A stretch of 64,000 bases of DNA from Rhodococcus rhodochrous (GCF_900187265.1 NZ_LT906450.1:2533444-2597443), one strand, 5' to 3'; shown: positions 33,713-43,178, counted from the first letter of the stretch. Notes: generated by a model from the letters alone, not told the origin. Translations and numbers: made by a program.

Positions 33713-33822
33713 AAGCCCCCCTCGAGAGTGGGCAAACCTTATGCAGCCTCGCCCGGCCCGCCCGGGTTACAGCTCAACGTAACTCTCACGAAGTAACTGC
33801 ACCTACGAACTTAAGGACCCTC

Positions 33823-35208
33823 ATGTCCGAGATGGAGTACCGACTTCCCCAGCAGCGTCGCCTCGTGACCGAGTTACCCGGCCCGCGCTCGGTCGCTCTG
33901 ACCGAACGCCGCCGCAACGCAGTCGGCGCGGGCGTCGCCTCGTCCGTGCCCGTCTACGCCGCCGACGTCGACGGCGGTGTCGTCGTCGACGTCGACGGCA
34001 ACTCGCTGATCGACCTCGGTTCCGGTATCGCCGTCACCAGCGTCGGCGGTTCGGATCCCGCCGTGGTGGCCGCGGTGAGCGAGCAGGTCGCGCACTTCAC
34101 GCACACCTGCTTCATGGTCACCCCTTACGAGGGCTACATCGCCGTCGCCGAGAAGCTCGCCGAGCTCACCCCGGGTGATCACTCGAAGCGCACGGTGCTG
34201 TTCAACAGCGGCGCCGAGGCGGTGGAGAACGCCGTGAAGATCGCGCGGGTCGCGACCGGTCGCAGCGCCGTGGTGGTGTTCGACCACGCCTACCACGGCC
34301 GCACCAACCTGACCATGGCGCTGACCGCGAAGAACCAGCCCTACAAGGAGGGCTTCGGGCCGTTCGCACCCGACATCTACCGGGTCGCGGCGTCCTATCC
34401 GTTCCGCGAGGGCCTGAACCACGACGGCACCGAGGTCAGCGGTGAGCAGGCCGCCCGCCGCGCCATCTCGCAGATCGACAAGCAGATCGGCGCGCACAAC
34501 GTCGCCGCGATCGTCATCGAGCCGATTCAGGGCGAGGGCGGATTCATCGTGCCCGCCAAGGGTTTCCTGCCCACCCTCGTGGACTGGGCGAAGGCCAACG
34601 GCATCGTGTTCGTCGCCGACGAGGTGCAGACCGGCTTCGCGCGCACCGGCGACTGGTTCGCCAGCAACGACGAGAACATCGTCCCCGACCTGATGACCCT
34701 GGCCAAGGGCATCGCCGGTGGCATGCCGCTGGCAGCGGTGACCGGTCGCGCCGATCTCATCGACGCCGTGCACGGCGGCGGCCTCGGCGGCACCTACGGC
34801 GGCAACCCCGTCGCCTGTGCCGCGGCGCTGGCCACCCTGGACCGGATGGCCGAGCTGGACCTGTGCGGCCGGGCCCGCCGCATCGAGCAGATCGCCACCG
34901 AGCGACTGCGTGCGCTGGCGGCCGACGTCGAGATCATCGGTGAGGTCCGTGGCCGCGGCGCGATGCTGGCCGTCGAATTCGTGCAGCCCGGCACCCGTGA
35001 ACCCGACCCCGAGGCGACCAAGGCCATCGCCGCCAAGGCACTCGAGCAGGGCGTCATCATCCTGACCTGCGGCACCTACGGCAACGTCATCCGCCTGCTG
35101 CCGCCGCTGGTGATCTCCGACGAACTGCTCGAAGACGGTCTCGACGTCCTCACCGCCGCCGTCCGCGAGGTCGCCGGCGCCACGTCCCTTGCAGGAGCAA
35201 CCCGATGA
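33823..35208 (+). CDS. gabT: 4-aminobutyrate--2-oxoglutarate transaminase
   Basis: 461 residues. PLP class-III aminotransferase motifs are LFNSGAEAVENAVKIARVAT, FDHAYHGRTNLTMALT, VAAIVIEPIQGEGGFIVPAK, FVADEVQTGFARTGDWFA, and the Schiff-base Lys in MTLAKGIAGGMPLAAVTGR. It is close to characterised actinobacterial GabT. It converts GABA plus 2-oxoglutarate into succinate semialdehyde and glutamate. Its stop overlaps the start of gabD by ATGA, giving a two-step operon. The IS110 element lies just upstream, so the original promoter may be changed. Confidence 0.93.
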   Translation: MSEMEYRLPQQRRLVTELPGPRSVALTERRRNAVGAGVASSVPVYAADVDGGVVVDVDGNSLIDLGSGIAVTSVGGSDPAVVAAVSEQVAHFTHTCFMVTPYEGYIAVAEKLAELTPGDHSKRTVLFNSGAEAVENAVKIARVATGRSAVVVFDHAYHGRTNLTMALTAKNQPYKEGFGPFAPDIYRVAASYPFREGLNHDGTEVSGEQAARRAISQIDKQIGAHNVAAIVIEPIQGEGGFIVPAKGFLPTLVDWAKANGIVFVADEVQTGFARTGDWFASNDENIVPDLMTLAKGIAGGMPLAAVTGRADLIDAVHGGGLGGTYGGNPVACAAALATLDRMAELDLCGRARRIEQIATERLRALAADVEIIGEVRGRGAMLAVEFVQPGTREPDPEATKAIAAKALEQGVIILTCGTYGNVIRLLPPLVISDELLEDGLDVLTAAVREVAGATSLAGATR

Positions 35209-36650
35209 ACCACACCCTTCCCGCCGGTGCTCCGACCCGGCTCTGGCTCGGTGGCAAGCTCGCCGATGCCTCGACCGGCGCGACGTTCCCGGTGACCGAT
35301 CCGGCCACCGGTGCGGTGCTCGCCGAGGTCGCCGACGCCTCGCCGGCCGACGGCCTGCAGGCTCTCCAGCTCGCGGCCGCGGCACAGGCCGAGTGGGCCG
35401 CCACCGCCCCGCGCACGCGTGGTGAGATCCTGCGCACCGCATTCGAACTCGTGCAGGCCCGCGCCGACGACTTCGCCCGCGTGATCACCCTCGAGATGGG
35501 CAAGACCCTGGCCGAGGCGCGGGGGGAGGTGAACTACGGGGCCGAGTTCCTGCGCTGGTTCGCCGAGGAGGCCGTGCGGATCGGTGGTCGAACCGCCACC
35601 GCCCCGGCCGGCAACGGACGCATCCTCGTCACCAAGGAAGCGGTCGGTCCCGTGCTGGCCATCACCCCGTGGAACTTCCCGCTGGCCATGGCCACCCGCA
35701 AGATCGGTCCCGCCCTTGCGGCGGGCTGCCCGATCATCGTCAAGCCCGCGGCGGAAACCCCGCTGACGATGCTGTTGCTCGGCCAGGTCTTCGCCGACGC
35801 CGGTCTGCCGGCCGGCGTGCTGTCCATCCTGCCGACCTCCGATGCTGCGGCGCTGACCGAGCCGTTGATCACCGATTCGCGGACGCGCAAGATCACCTTC
35901 ACCGGCTCGACGGGGGTCGGCAAGCACCTGGTCCGGCAGTCCGCCGACCGGCTGCTGCGCACCTCGATGGAACTCGGCGGCAACGCCCCGTTCCTGGTGT
36001 TCGACGGCGCCGATATCGACGCGGCCGTCGACGGGGCGATGGCGGCGAAGATGCGCAACGGGGGAGAGGCCTGCACCGCAGCCAACCGATTCCATGTCGC
36101 GCGTTCGGTGGCCGAGGAGTTCACCGACAAGCTCACCGCACGCATCGCTGCACTGCAGACCGGCCACGGTCTCGACGAGGGCACCGACCTCGGGCCGCTG
36201 ATCACCGACCGGCAACGCGCCACGGTCGACGAACTCGTCCGCGACGCGGTCGAGCGAGGAGCCCGCGTCCGCACCGGCGGGCAGATCCCCGACGGGACGG
36301 GCAGTTTCTATCCGCCGACAGTGCTCGACCGGGTGCCGGCCGACGCCCGGCTGTTGAAGGAGGAGATCTTCGGTCCGGTCGCGGCGGTCACGATCTTCGA
36401 CACCGAGGACGAGGCGATCGCCGCCGCGAACGACACCGAATACGGTCTGGCCGCCTACTTCTACACCCGCGACCTCGATCGGGCGATGCGCGTCGCGTCG
36501 GCGCTGAAGACCGGGATGGTCGGCGTGAACCGGGGTGTCATCTCCGACGTTGCCGCACCGTTCGGCGGTGTCAAGGAATCGGGCTTCGGCCGGGAGGGCG
36601 CCGCCGAAGGTATCGAGGAGTATCTCGACACCAAGTACATCGCCCTGTGA
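35205..36650 (+). CDS. gabD: Succinate-semialdehyde dehydrogenase
   Basis: 481 residues. ALDH motifs are ITPWNFPLAMATRKIGPALA, FTGSTGVGKHL, SMELGGNAPF (Glu), GGEACTAANRF (catalytic Cys), EEIFGPVAAVTIFDTED and FGGVKESGFGREG. Position directly after gabT fixes the role: oxidation of succinate semialdehyde to succinate, feeding the TCA cycle. It is a close paralogue of the ALDH at 26.0 kb. Confidence 0.92.
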   Translation: MNHTLPAGAPTRLWLGGKLADASTGATFPVTDPATGAVLAEVADASPADGLQALQLAAAAQAEWAATAPRTRGEILRTAFELVQARADDFARVITLEMGKTLAEARGEVNYGAEFLRWFAEEAVRIGGRTATAPAGNGRILVTKEAVGPVLAITPWNFPLAMATRKIGPALAAGCPIIVKPAAETPLTMLLLGQVFADAGLPAGVLSILPTSDAAALTEPLITDSRTRKITFTGSTGVGKHLVRQSADRLLRTSMELGGNAPFLVFDGADIDAAVDGAMAAKMRNGGEACTAANRFHVARSVAEEFTDKLTARIAALQTGHGLDEGTDLGPLITDRQRATVDELVRDAVERGARVRTGGQIPDGTGSFYPPTVLDRVPADARLLKEEIFGPVAAVTIFDTEDEAIAAANDTEYGLAAYFYTRDLDRAMRVASALKTGMVGVNRGVISDVAAPFGGVKESGFGREGAAEGIEEYLDTKYIAL

Positions 36651-36654
36651 TCGT

Positions 36655-36696
36655 CTGCCGTCTGCACCCTGAGTCTGCGCAGGGTGCAGACGGCAG
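36655..36696. terminator. Perfect 17-bp hairpin between convergent gabD and aldehyde dehydrogenase genes
   Basis: CTGCCGTCTGCACCCTG (36655-36671) pairs with 36680-36696 around an 8-nt loop, directly after the gabD stop. With genes on both sides converging, it is a good bidirectional terminator. No T-tract is present. Confidence 0.8.
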
Positions 36697-36725
36697 CGTG
36701 TTGTATCGGAGGCGCTGTTGCGTGC

Positions 36726-38204
36726 CTACACCAGCCGCGTCACGCCGATGGTGTGATCGGTGGTGAACTCCTCGATCGCCCACTCGCCGTTGAATCGTCC
36801 GAGACCGGAGTTGCGTTCGCCACCGAATGCCACGTGCGCCTCGTCCTGAACGGTCATCTCGTTGATGAACGTCATGCCTGCCTCGACCCGATGCGCGAAT
36901 TGCAGTCCGCGGTCGAGGTTCTGCGTGAAGACCGCGCTGGACAGACCGAATTCGTGGTCGTTGGCCAGTTCGAGGGCGTGTGCTTCGTCATCGGCGCGTA
37001 GGACCGCGACCATCGGGCCGAAGATCTCCTCGCGGGCGATCTCCATGTCGGGTGTGACGTCGACGAACACGTGCGGAGGCACGACCCGGCCGTCGATCTT
37101 CCCGCCGAGTGCAACGCGTGCTCCGGCGTGCCGGGCCTGCTCGATCTTCTCCTCGAGGCCCTTCAACTGCGAATCGTTGACGACGGGCCCGACCAAAGTG
37201 CCGTCTGCGGAGGGATCGCCGTAGGGCACGGTCTGCGCGGCTCGGGTGAACCGTTCGACGAAATCGTCGTACACCGGCGCCTGCACGATGATGCGGTTCA
37301 CGGCCATGCAGATCTGTCCGGAATGCAGGAACGACCCGGTCACCGCTGCCTCGACGGCCGCGTCGAGATCGGCGTCGTCGAGGACCACCAGGGGTGCGTT
37401 GCCGCCCAATTCGAGTGCCACCTTCTTGAGGTGCTCACCGCCGGTGGCGACCGCACCGACCTGCTTGCCGACCGGTGTCGAGCCGGTGAAGGAGATCAAC
37501 CGCGGGACGGGATGCTCGACGAAAGCGTCGCCGATCTCCGAACCGGAGCCGATCACCACCGACAACACTCCCGCCGGTAGGCCTGCTTCCTCGAAGATCC
37601 GGGCGATCAACAGGCCGCCCGTCACCGGAGTGTCCGAGGCCGGCTTGATCACCACGGCATTGCCCAACGCCAATGCCGGTGCCACCGATCGCTGCGACAG
37701 GTGCAGCGGGAAATTCCACGGGCTGATCACCCCGACCACTCCGATGGGCTTGCGGTACACCCGCATCTCACGGTTCGGGGTGTTCGAATCGAAGATCGAT
37801 CCGTGGACCCGGGACGGGAACGACGCCGCCTCCTGAGTGATGCCGATGGCCAGGGAGACTTCGGTATCGGCCTTGATCCGCGTCGAGCCGGACTCGGCGA
37901 CCAGCCAGTCGATGATCTCGGCTCGGCGTTGTTCGAGGATCTGCGCGGCGCGACGCAGGACCGCGGCGCGGTCGGCGGGACCAGTCGCGGCCCACTCGGC
38001 CTGTGCTGCCCGGGCGGAGGTGTAGGCGGCGTCGACGTCCTCGGCGGAGGCGAGGCGGATCGTGGCAACCACGCTGTCGTCGAACGGGTTGGTGTCGGTC
38101 AGGACGCGGTCGGAGCGTCCCTCGCGCCACTGCCCATCGATGAACTGGGAAGCGACCGGCTGCCCGGCGAACGTGGCGGTGGAACCGAGATCTGTTGCTG
38201 TCAT
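36726..38204 (-). CDS. Aldehyde dehydrogenase, benzaldehyde/vanillin-dehydrogenase type
   Basis: 492 residues. Motifs are [51 protein letters not shown] (Glu), [15 protein letters not shown] (catalytic Cys), [16 protein letters not shown] and [12 protein letters not shown]. The [19 protein letters not shown] and [10 protein letters not shown] patterns place it with XylC/vanillin dehydrogenase-like enzymes of aromatic aldehydes rather than SSADH. The remnant of a benzyl-alcohol-type dehydrogenase directly upstream supports an aromatic alcohol-aldehyde pathway. Confidence 0.87.
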   Translation of the reverse strand: MTATDLGSTATFAGQPVASQFIDGQWREGRSDRVLTDTNPFDDSVVATIRLASAEDVDAAYTSARAAQAEWAATGPADRAAVLRRAAQILEQRRAEIIDWLVAESGSTRIKADTEVSLAIGITQEAASFPSRVHGSIFDSNTPNREMRVYRKPIGVVGVISPWNFPLHLSQRSVAPALALGNAVVIKPASDTPVTGGLLIARIFEEAGLPAGVLSVVIGSGSEIGDAFVEHPVPRLISFTGSTPVGKQVGAVATGGEHLKKVALELGGNAPLVVLDDADLDAAVEAAVTGSFLHSGQICMAVNRIIVQAPVYDDFVERFTRAAQTVPYGDPSADGTLVGPVVNDSQLKGLEEKIEQARHAGARVALGGKIDGRVVPPHVFVDVTPDMEIAREEIFGPMVAVLRADDEAHALELANDHEFGLSSAVFTQNLDRGLQFAHRVEAGMTFINEMTVQDEAHVAFGGERNSGLGRFNGEWAIEEFTTDHTIGVTRLV

Positions 38205-38229
38205 GGAGAACTCCTCGACGGTAGGTAGG

Positions 38230-38514
38230 TCAGAGAAAAGCGACGTCGGGCTCGCAGGTCGATGCGTTTACCGAATCGCCGAATGTGGTGTTGATCTGTT
38301 CGAACAAATAGGCTCCACCGGCCGGTCTGGATGCCGGAGTCAGCACGATGTCCTCGTATCCGAGAACTGCCGACAGCGGCGTCGGGTAACACTCGTTGCA
38401 GACGATCGCATCTGTGTGGCATACCCGGCCGGCGACCATTCGAACCCGGAGCTTGCGCCTGGTCGGGACCGGCGACGCAGGAGATGGCGCACGGCTCGCG
38501 AAGCTGTGCGCCAC
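38230..38514 (-). pseudogene. Zn-dependent (benzyl/aryl) alcohol dehydrogenase with most of the middle deleted
   Basis: The 94-codon frame joins an N-terminal block RVRMVAGRVCHTDAIVCNEC, YPTPLSAVLGYE (Zn-ligand Cys in VCHTD, then a LGHE-like site with Tyr for His) to a C-terminal block [15 protein letters not shown]. An intact enzyme would be about 370 residues; the NAD domain is lost. It lies 26 bp before the aldehyde dehydrogenase gene on the same strand, the order expected of a xylB-xylC-like pair. Confidence 0.6.
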
Positions 38515-38537
38515 GTCTGGCGTTCGATGGACGATGC

Positions 38538-39443
38538 CTACGAATCGAGCCGGCGATCGTCGAATCTGTCGGCGTGTCCGGCGATGTGAGCGTGCAGTCG
38601 CGCGACCGCCGGTGAAGGCGTCCTCGTCCCCGTCGTCAATCCGATGGTGCGATTCGCGATGCCGACGACCGGGACGGTGACGATTCCGGGGACCGGAGTT
38701 TCCGAGCGAGGCAACAGTGCAACCCCGAGGCCCTGGGCGACCAGTGCCCGGATCGTTTCGAACTCGCTGATCTCGAACGCGATGTACGGTTCGAATCCTG
38801 CTTCAGCGCAAACAGATTCGAGTTCTCTCCGGATGTGGTAGTCGGGAGGGTTGGCGATGAAGTGATCGTCCGCGAGGTCGCGCAGGTCGAGGCGGGCGCG
38901 GCCGGCGAGTCGATGGCTGCTCGGGAGGTGGAGCAACAGCCGCTGCTGGGCGAGCACGGTGACCGGCAGATCCTCCGGTGGAGGAATGATGACGGCGAGG
39001 TCGAGTCGTCCGTCGCGAACCATGTCGGCGAGCGCTTCGCCGTGCGCCTGGACCAGGTGCAACCGGACACCGGGGGCGAGACGGTGGAATTCGGCCAGCA
39101 GTGACGGGATGCTCACCGGCCCGAGGGTGAGCGGGAACCCGAAGCGGACGACGCCGTGATCGGGATCGGCGTGCTCACGCACCGTGGTGATCGCACCGTC
39201 GAGTTCCCGGACCAGATGCCGGGTGCGTTCGTGCAACTCCCGCCCGGCCGACGTCAACACGACCCCTCGTCCGGATTGCTGGAACAACGCCACACCCACT
39301 GCTTTCTCGAGTGCCCGGATGCGGCGACTGACCGAGGACTGGGGCACGTCGAGCAGATCCGCCGCGCGCGTGATGTGGCCTTCGCGCGCTGCGGCGTCGA
39401 AGGCGACGAGCAGTGGGGCGATCGTTGCGGTCTCGGGCGTCAC
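38538..39443 (-). CDS. LysR-family regulator
   Basis: 301 residues from a GTG at 39443; a GTG at 39455 is equally possible. The N-terminal HTH reads LVAFDAAAREGHITRAADLL, DVPQSSVSRRIRALEKAVG, followed by the substrate-binding domain (VRFGFPLTLGPVSIPSLLAE, RLDLAVIIPPPEDLP, ALVAQGLGVALLP). It is divergent from the mqo gene and likely controls it or the degraded alcohol/aldehyde pair on its other side. The longer open frame to 39752 overlaps mqo and is not real. Confidence 0.87.
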   Translation of the reverse strand: MTPETATIAPLLVAFDAAAREGHITRAADLLDVPQSSVSRRIRALEKAVGVALFQQSGRGVVLTSAGRELHERTRHLVRELDGAITTVREHADPDHGVVRFGFPLTLGPVSIPSLLAEFHRLAPGVRLHLVQAHGEALADMVRDGRLDLAVIIPPPEDLPVTVLAQQRLLLHLPSSHRLAGRARLDLRDLADDHFIANPPDYHIRRELESVCAEAGFEPYIAFEISEFETIRALVAQGLGVALLPRSETPVPGIVTVPVVGIANRTIGLTTGTRTPSPAVARLHAHIAGHADRFDDRRLDS

Positions 39444-39542
39444 ATACCAATCCACATATGCATGGTAATGCCTGCAAGATCTCATTGGACGGATGAATCG
39501 GGAAGAGGCACGCTGAAGATCGACAACGGCGAAAGCAGGTGA

Positions 39543-41048
39543 ATGATGGTGAATCGGAAGCACTCTGCCGACGGACCACGGCACGGCGACCACGAGTACG
39601 ACACCGTCCTGATCGGCGGCGGCATCATGTCGGCAACACTGGGTGCACTGCTGACTCGGCTCGAACCCGATCGGTCGATCCTCGTCCTGGAACGACTCGA
39701 CGAGGTCGCGGCCGAGAGCAGCGCCCCGTGGAACAACGCCGGCACCGGCCACGCCGGCCTCTGCGAACTGAACTACATGCCCGATCCTGAGGATTCGACC
39801 CGGGCCGAGGAGATCGGCCGACAGTTCCGGATCTCACGGCAGTTCTGGGAGTCCCTCGACGAGCCGGACGAGACGACGTTCGTGAACGCGACACCGCACA
39901 TGAACGTCGTCTTCGGCGAACGCGATGTGGACTATCTACGTCGGCGGCGTGCCACCCTGCAACGCTCGCCGCTGTTCTCCGCCATGGAGTACAGCGAGAA
40001 CCCCGACACGATCGCCCGATGGGCACCGCTGGTGATGGCAGGTCGCTCGGGGTCCGAACCGGTCGCCGCCACGCGCTACGAGGCAGGCACCGACGTCGAC
40101 TTCGGTGCCCTGACCCACCGACTGCTGTCGGACGCGCGTCGTCGTGGCGTCGAGCTTCGTACCGGGCACGAGGTCACACGACTGCGCCGCACCACCGACG
40201 GGAGGTGGACGGTCTCGGGACGCACGACGACGGGACGGTTTTCGGTCCGATCCCGGTTCGTGTTCGTCGGCGCCGGCGGGTACGCCCTGAAACTCTTGCA
40301 GAAGGCCCGGATCCCGGAGGTGCGAGGTTTTGCCGTCTTTCCCATCGGCGCGCAGTTCCTCCGCACCGGTAATCCCGACGTGGTGTCCCAGCATGCGGCG
40401 AAGGTCTACAGCCAGGCCGACGTGGGCGCACCACCGATGTCCGTGCCGCATCTCGACAAGCGGGTCGTCGATGGCCGTGAGTGGTTGATGTTCGGCCCGT
40501 ACGCCACGTTCAGCACCAGGTTGCTCAAACACGGCCGGCTCACCGATCTGTTCACCACCCTGCGCCTGCACAACATCGCCCCGTTGGTGGCGGTGGGCCT
40601 GCATAATCTGTCGCTGGTGCGCTATCTCCTCGGCCAGCTGCTCGCGTCCCGTGTCCGGAAATTCCGGCAGCTGCAGCGATTCTGTCCCGAGGCACGGGAG
40701 TGCGACTGGGAGTTGATCGACGCGGGGCAACGAGCCCAGCTCGTCAAACTCGATCGTCGCAGGATCGGGGTCCTGACCTTCGGCACCGAGGTCGTGGCGA
40801 GCGCGGACGGCAGCATCGCCGGGTTGCTCGGGGCGTCGCCCGGCGCCTCGATCGCTCCATCGGCGATGGTCGAGCTGCTGAGCACGTGTTTCCCGGATGA
40901 CGTGGCGCGGTGGCGACCGGTGCTCGAACGGATGATGCCCGACCTGTCTCGGGAGACCGAAACGACCTCGCGCGCCGAACCGGTCCTCGCCCGCGCTACA
41001 GCAGCGGCGAGAAACGGTTCGGCGCGCGAGGATCCGAGCGCCTCGTAG
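39543..41048 (+). CDS. mqo: Malate:quinone oxidoreductase, with a C-terminus encoded by a repeat
   Basis: 501 residues. FAD motif LIGGGIMSATLGALLTRLEP, the family block NNAGTGHAGLCELNYMPDP, and SMSVPHLDKR-like MSVPHLDKRVVDG, then LMFGPYATFSTRLLKHG. It is a peripheral membrane flavoprotein passing electrons from malate to quinone in the TCA cycle. The family chain would normally end near the MMPDL at about 470; the last 25 or so residues (after RETETTS) are encoded by a hairpin repeat at 40966-41031. Confidence 0.9.
   Translation: MMVNRKHSADGPRHGDHEYDTVLIGGGIMSATLGALLTRLEPDRSILVLERLDEVAAESSAPWNNAGTGHAGLCELNYMPDPEDSTRAEEIGRQFRISRQFWESLDEPDETTFVNATPHMNVVFGERDVDYLRRRRATLQRSPLFSAMEYSENPDTIARWAPLVMAGRSGSEPVAATRYEAGTDVDFGALTHRLLSDARRRGVELRTGHEVTRLRRTTDGRWTVSGRTTTGRFSVRSRFVFVGAGGYALKLLQKARIPEVRGFAVFPIGAQFLRTGNPDVVSQHAAKVYSQADVGAPPMSVPHLDKRVVDGREWLMFGPYATFSTRLLKHGRLTDLFTTLRLHNIAPLVAVGLHNLSLVRYLLGQLLASRVRKFRQLQRFCPEARECDWELIDAGQRAQLVKLDRRRIGVLTFGTEVVASADGSIAGLLGASPGASIAPSAMVELLSTCFPDDVARWRPVLERMMPDLSRETETTSRAEPVLARATAAARNGSAREDPSAS
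40966..41031. repeat. 66-bp hairpin repeat, copy B (inside the 3' end of mqo)
   Basis: CCTCGCGCGCCGAACCG (40966-40982) pairs perfectly with 41015-41031, 17 bp around a 32-nt loop. Compared with copy A at 25908-25973 it has the same length, the same stem with a compensatory T-A to C-G change at position 4, and a related loop (GCTACAGCAGCGGC-like). It lies between convergent mqo and the old-yellow-enzyme gene. Confidence 0.75.
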
Positions 41049-41057
41049 GATTTACGC

Positions 41058-42134
41058 TCAGGCGGTCTGCAGGAACGGGTAGTCGGTGTAGCCCTCGGCT
41101 CCGGACGCGTAGAACAGCTCCGGACGCGGTGCGTTCTCCGGCTGCCCGTCCCGCCAGCGCTCGGCCAGGTCGGGATTGGCGATCAGCGCGCGGCCGACGG
41201 CCACGGCGTCGGCGTGCGAATCGTCGATCAGCTGCACGGCCTCGTCGCGGGTGGTCGGCGAGCCGAAGCCGCTGTTGGCGATCACCTTGCCGCCGAAACG
41301 CTTCCGGAGTTCCTGGACCAGATCGCCGGTCGGCTCCTTGTGCAGGACCGACAGATATGCCAGGCCCAGGGGCTGCAGGGCGTCGACCAGAGCGCCGTAG
41401 ACGGCACGCACATCGTCGCGATCGGTCTCGACGGCGTCCTGGATGTTGTGTTCGGGGGAGATCCGCAGCCCGACACGTCCGGCGCCGACCGCCTCCGACA
41501 CGGCCTTCACGACCTCGACGACGAGGCGGATCCGGTTCTCCACCGAACCGCCGTACTGGTCGTCCCGCACGTTCGATGCGGGGGAGAGGAATTCGTGCAG
41601 CAGGTAGCCGTTGGCGCTGTGGACCTCGACGCCGTCGAGTCCGGCATCGATCGCGCGGCGGGCCGAGGCGACGAAGTCGTCGACGACGGAGGGGATCTCG
41701 TCGATGGTCAGCGCGTGGGGCACGGGGTAGGGCTGCTTACCCTGCTCGGTGTGCACCTGGCCGTCGATCGCGATCGCGCTCGGCCCGACGACACGCCGGC
41801 CACCGTTGACGTCAGGATGCGTGACGCGGCCGCCGTGCATCAACTGCAGCACGATGCGTCCGTCGCGCTCGTGCACGGCATCCGCGACGCGACGCCAGCC
41901 GGCGACCTGCTCGTCGGTGACGATGCCGGGCTGACCGACGAAGGCCTGCGATTCGAAGTTCACATAGGTTCCCTCGGCGATGATGAGTCCGGCGCTCGCC
42001 CGCTGACGGTAGTGCTCGACGATCAGATCTCCGGGTACACCGGCCGAACCACCACGCAGGCGGGTCAGCGGGGCCATGACGATACGGTTCGCGAGTTCGA
42101 GGTCTCCGAGGGCGACAGGTGTGAACAGATCCAT
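41058..42134 (-). CDS. Old yellow enzyme family NAD(P)H:flavin oxidoreductase (NemA-like)
   Basis: 358 residues from the ATG at 42134; an ATG at 42167 is an alternative. The FMN TIM barrel shows NRIVMAPLTRLRGGSAGVPG, LIIAEGTYVNFESQAFVGQP, LQLMHGGRVTHPDVNGG, DGVEVHSANGYLLHEFLSPA and SNVRDDQYGGSVENRIRLV. The H-x-x-N pair in VEVHSANGY binds the carbonyl of the substrate. Such enzymes reduce enones, maleimides and nitro-compounds. It lies downstream of a WYL regulator on the same strand, which probably controls it. Confidence 0.9.
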   Translation of the reverse strand: MDLFTPVALGDLELANRIVMAPLTRLRGGSAGVPGDLIVEHYRQRASAGLIIAEGTYVNFESQAFVGQPGIVTDEQVAGWRRVADAVHERDGRIVLQLMHGGRVTHPDVNGGRRVVGPSAIAIDGQVHTEQGKQPYPVPHALTIDEIPSVVDDFVASARRAIDAGLDGVEVHSANGYLLHEFLSPASNVRDDQYGGSVENRIRLVVEVVKAVSEAVGAGRVGLRISPEHNIQDAVETDRDDVRAVYGALVDALQPLGLAYLSVLHKEPTGDLVQELRKRFGGKVIANSGFGSPTTRDEAVQLIDDSHADAVAVGRALIANPDLAERWRDGQPENAPRPELFYASGAEGYTDYPFLQTA

Positions 42135-42215
42135 GGGTGGCGCAACCACGCCCACCCCCGACGGCATTCCGGTGCCCGGCCGATTGTGGGATGGGTCATA
42201 GCGCCGGGTGGATGG

Positions 42216-43178
42216 TCACTCCGAGTGTTCGACGGCGGTGACCAGCCGATTCGACCAGTTCTCCAGGTGCTCGACGAACTCCGGTGGCGACGCACCGAGC
42301 AGCCGTCCTCCGGACATGCCCACGGCGAAGACCGCCCAGTCCATGCTGTCGGCGTCCACCTCGATCCGGCACCGTTCGGAGTCGATCGCGATCACCTCGG
42401 CCCACTGACCGATCCGGCGCCGCACCTCGTGCTCCGGCGCCTCGAGTTCCGCACTGACCTTCACCTGGGAGCGGCTGCGGATGCCGCGTTCGACGAAGGC
42501 CGCGGCATTGCCGCCGGGCAGCTCGCGCTGCCGGAATCGCATCCCGGTGGCGGTGGTCTCGGCCATGCGGTCGAGCCGGAAGCTGCGCCAGTCACCACGG
42601 TCGAGGTCGTAGCCGACGAGATACCAGCGTCGCCCGAGGGAGACGAGCTGCCGAGGTTCGACGCGCCGGCTCGTCGTGGTGCCGTCGGCCGCGGTGTACT
42701 CGAAGACGATGCGTTCATCGTCGCGGCACGCGCGCGCGACGGTGACGAGTTGCTGTGAATCGGTCGCGCGGGTCGCCCAGGGGATGTCGGCGGAGACCGT
42801 CGCTGCATCGAGCGCCTCCACCTGGCGTCGCAGCCGCGGTGGCATCACCTGGATGACCTTGGCCAGCGCCCGCACGGAGATCTCGGCGATCCCGGTGATC
42901 GAGGTCTGGGCCGCGGTGAGTAGGCCGACGGCGAGCGCGACCGCTTCGTCGTCGTCGAGAGCCAGTGGTGGCAACGATGCGCCCGGCGCGAGCTGGTACC
43001 CGCCGCCGACCCCACGATCGGACCGCACCGGATATCCGAGATCGCGGAGCCGTTCGATGTCGCGGCGGAGGGTGCGCAGCGAGACGCCCATCCGGTCGGC
43101 GAGTTCGGCGCCGAGCCAGTAGCGGTGGGTCTGCAACAGCGACAGAAGCCGCAGGGTGCGGGAGCTCGTGTCGGACAT
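42216..43178 (-). CDS. YafY/WYL-domain HTH regulator
   Basis: 320 residues from the ATG at 43178. The N-terminal HTH_11 reads RLLSLLQTHRYWLGAELADR, MGVSLRTLRRDIERLRDLGY. The WYL domain reads RIVFEYTAADGTTTSRRVEP, RQLVSLGRRWYLVGYDLDRG, DWRSFRLDRM, with W-Y-L intact. A WCX-like C-terminal domain follows. WYL proteins are regulators that often sense nucleic acids or small ligands. It is divergent from a DinB gene and precedes an old-yellow-enzyme gene. Confidence 0.88.
   Translation of the reverse strand: MSDTSSRTLRLLSLLQTHRYWLGAELADRMGVSLRTLRRDIERLRDLGYPVRSDRGVGGGYQLAPGASLPPLALDDDEAVALAVGLLTAAQTSITGIAEISVRALAKVIQVMPPRLRRQVEALDAATVSADIPWATRATDSQQLVTVARACRDDERIVFEYTAADGTTTSRRVEPRQLVSLGRRWYLVGYDLDRGDWRSFRLDRMAETTATGMRFRQRELPGGNAAAFVERGIRSRSQVKVSAELEAPEHEVRRRIGQWAEVIAIDSERCRIEVDADSMDWAVFAVGMSGGRLLGASPPEFVEHLENWSNRLVTAVEHSE

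Noticed and set aside
33874-35442. 522-codon minus-strand frame
   Set aside because: Antisense to gabT, which is unambiguous.
38538-39752. 404-codon form of the LysR protein
   Set aside because: The extra N-terminal part overlaps the mqo gene on the other strand and does not match LysR proteins; the family start is near 39443.
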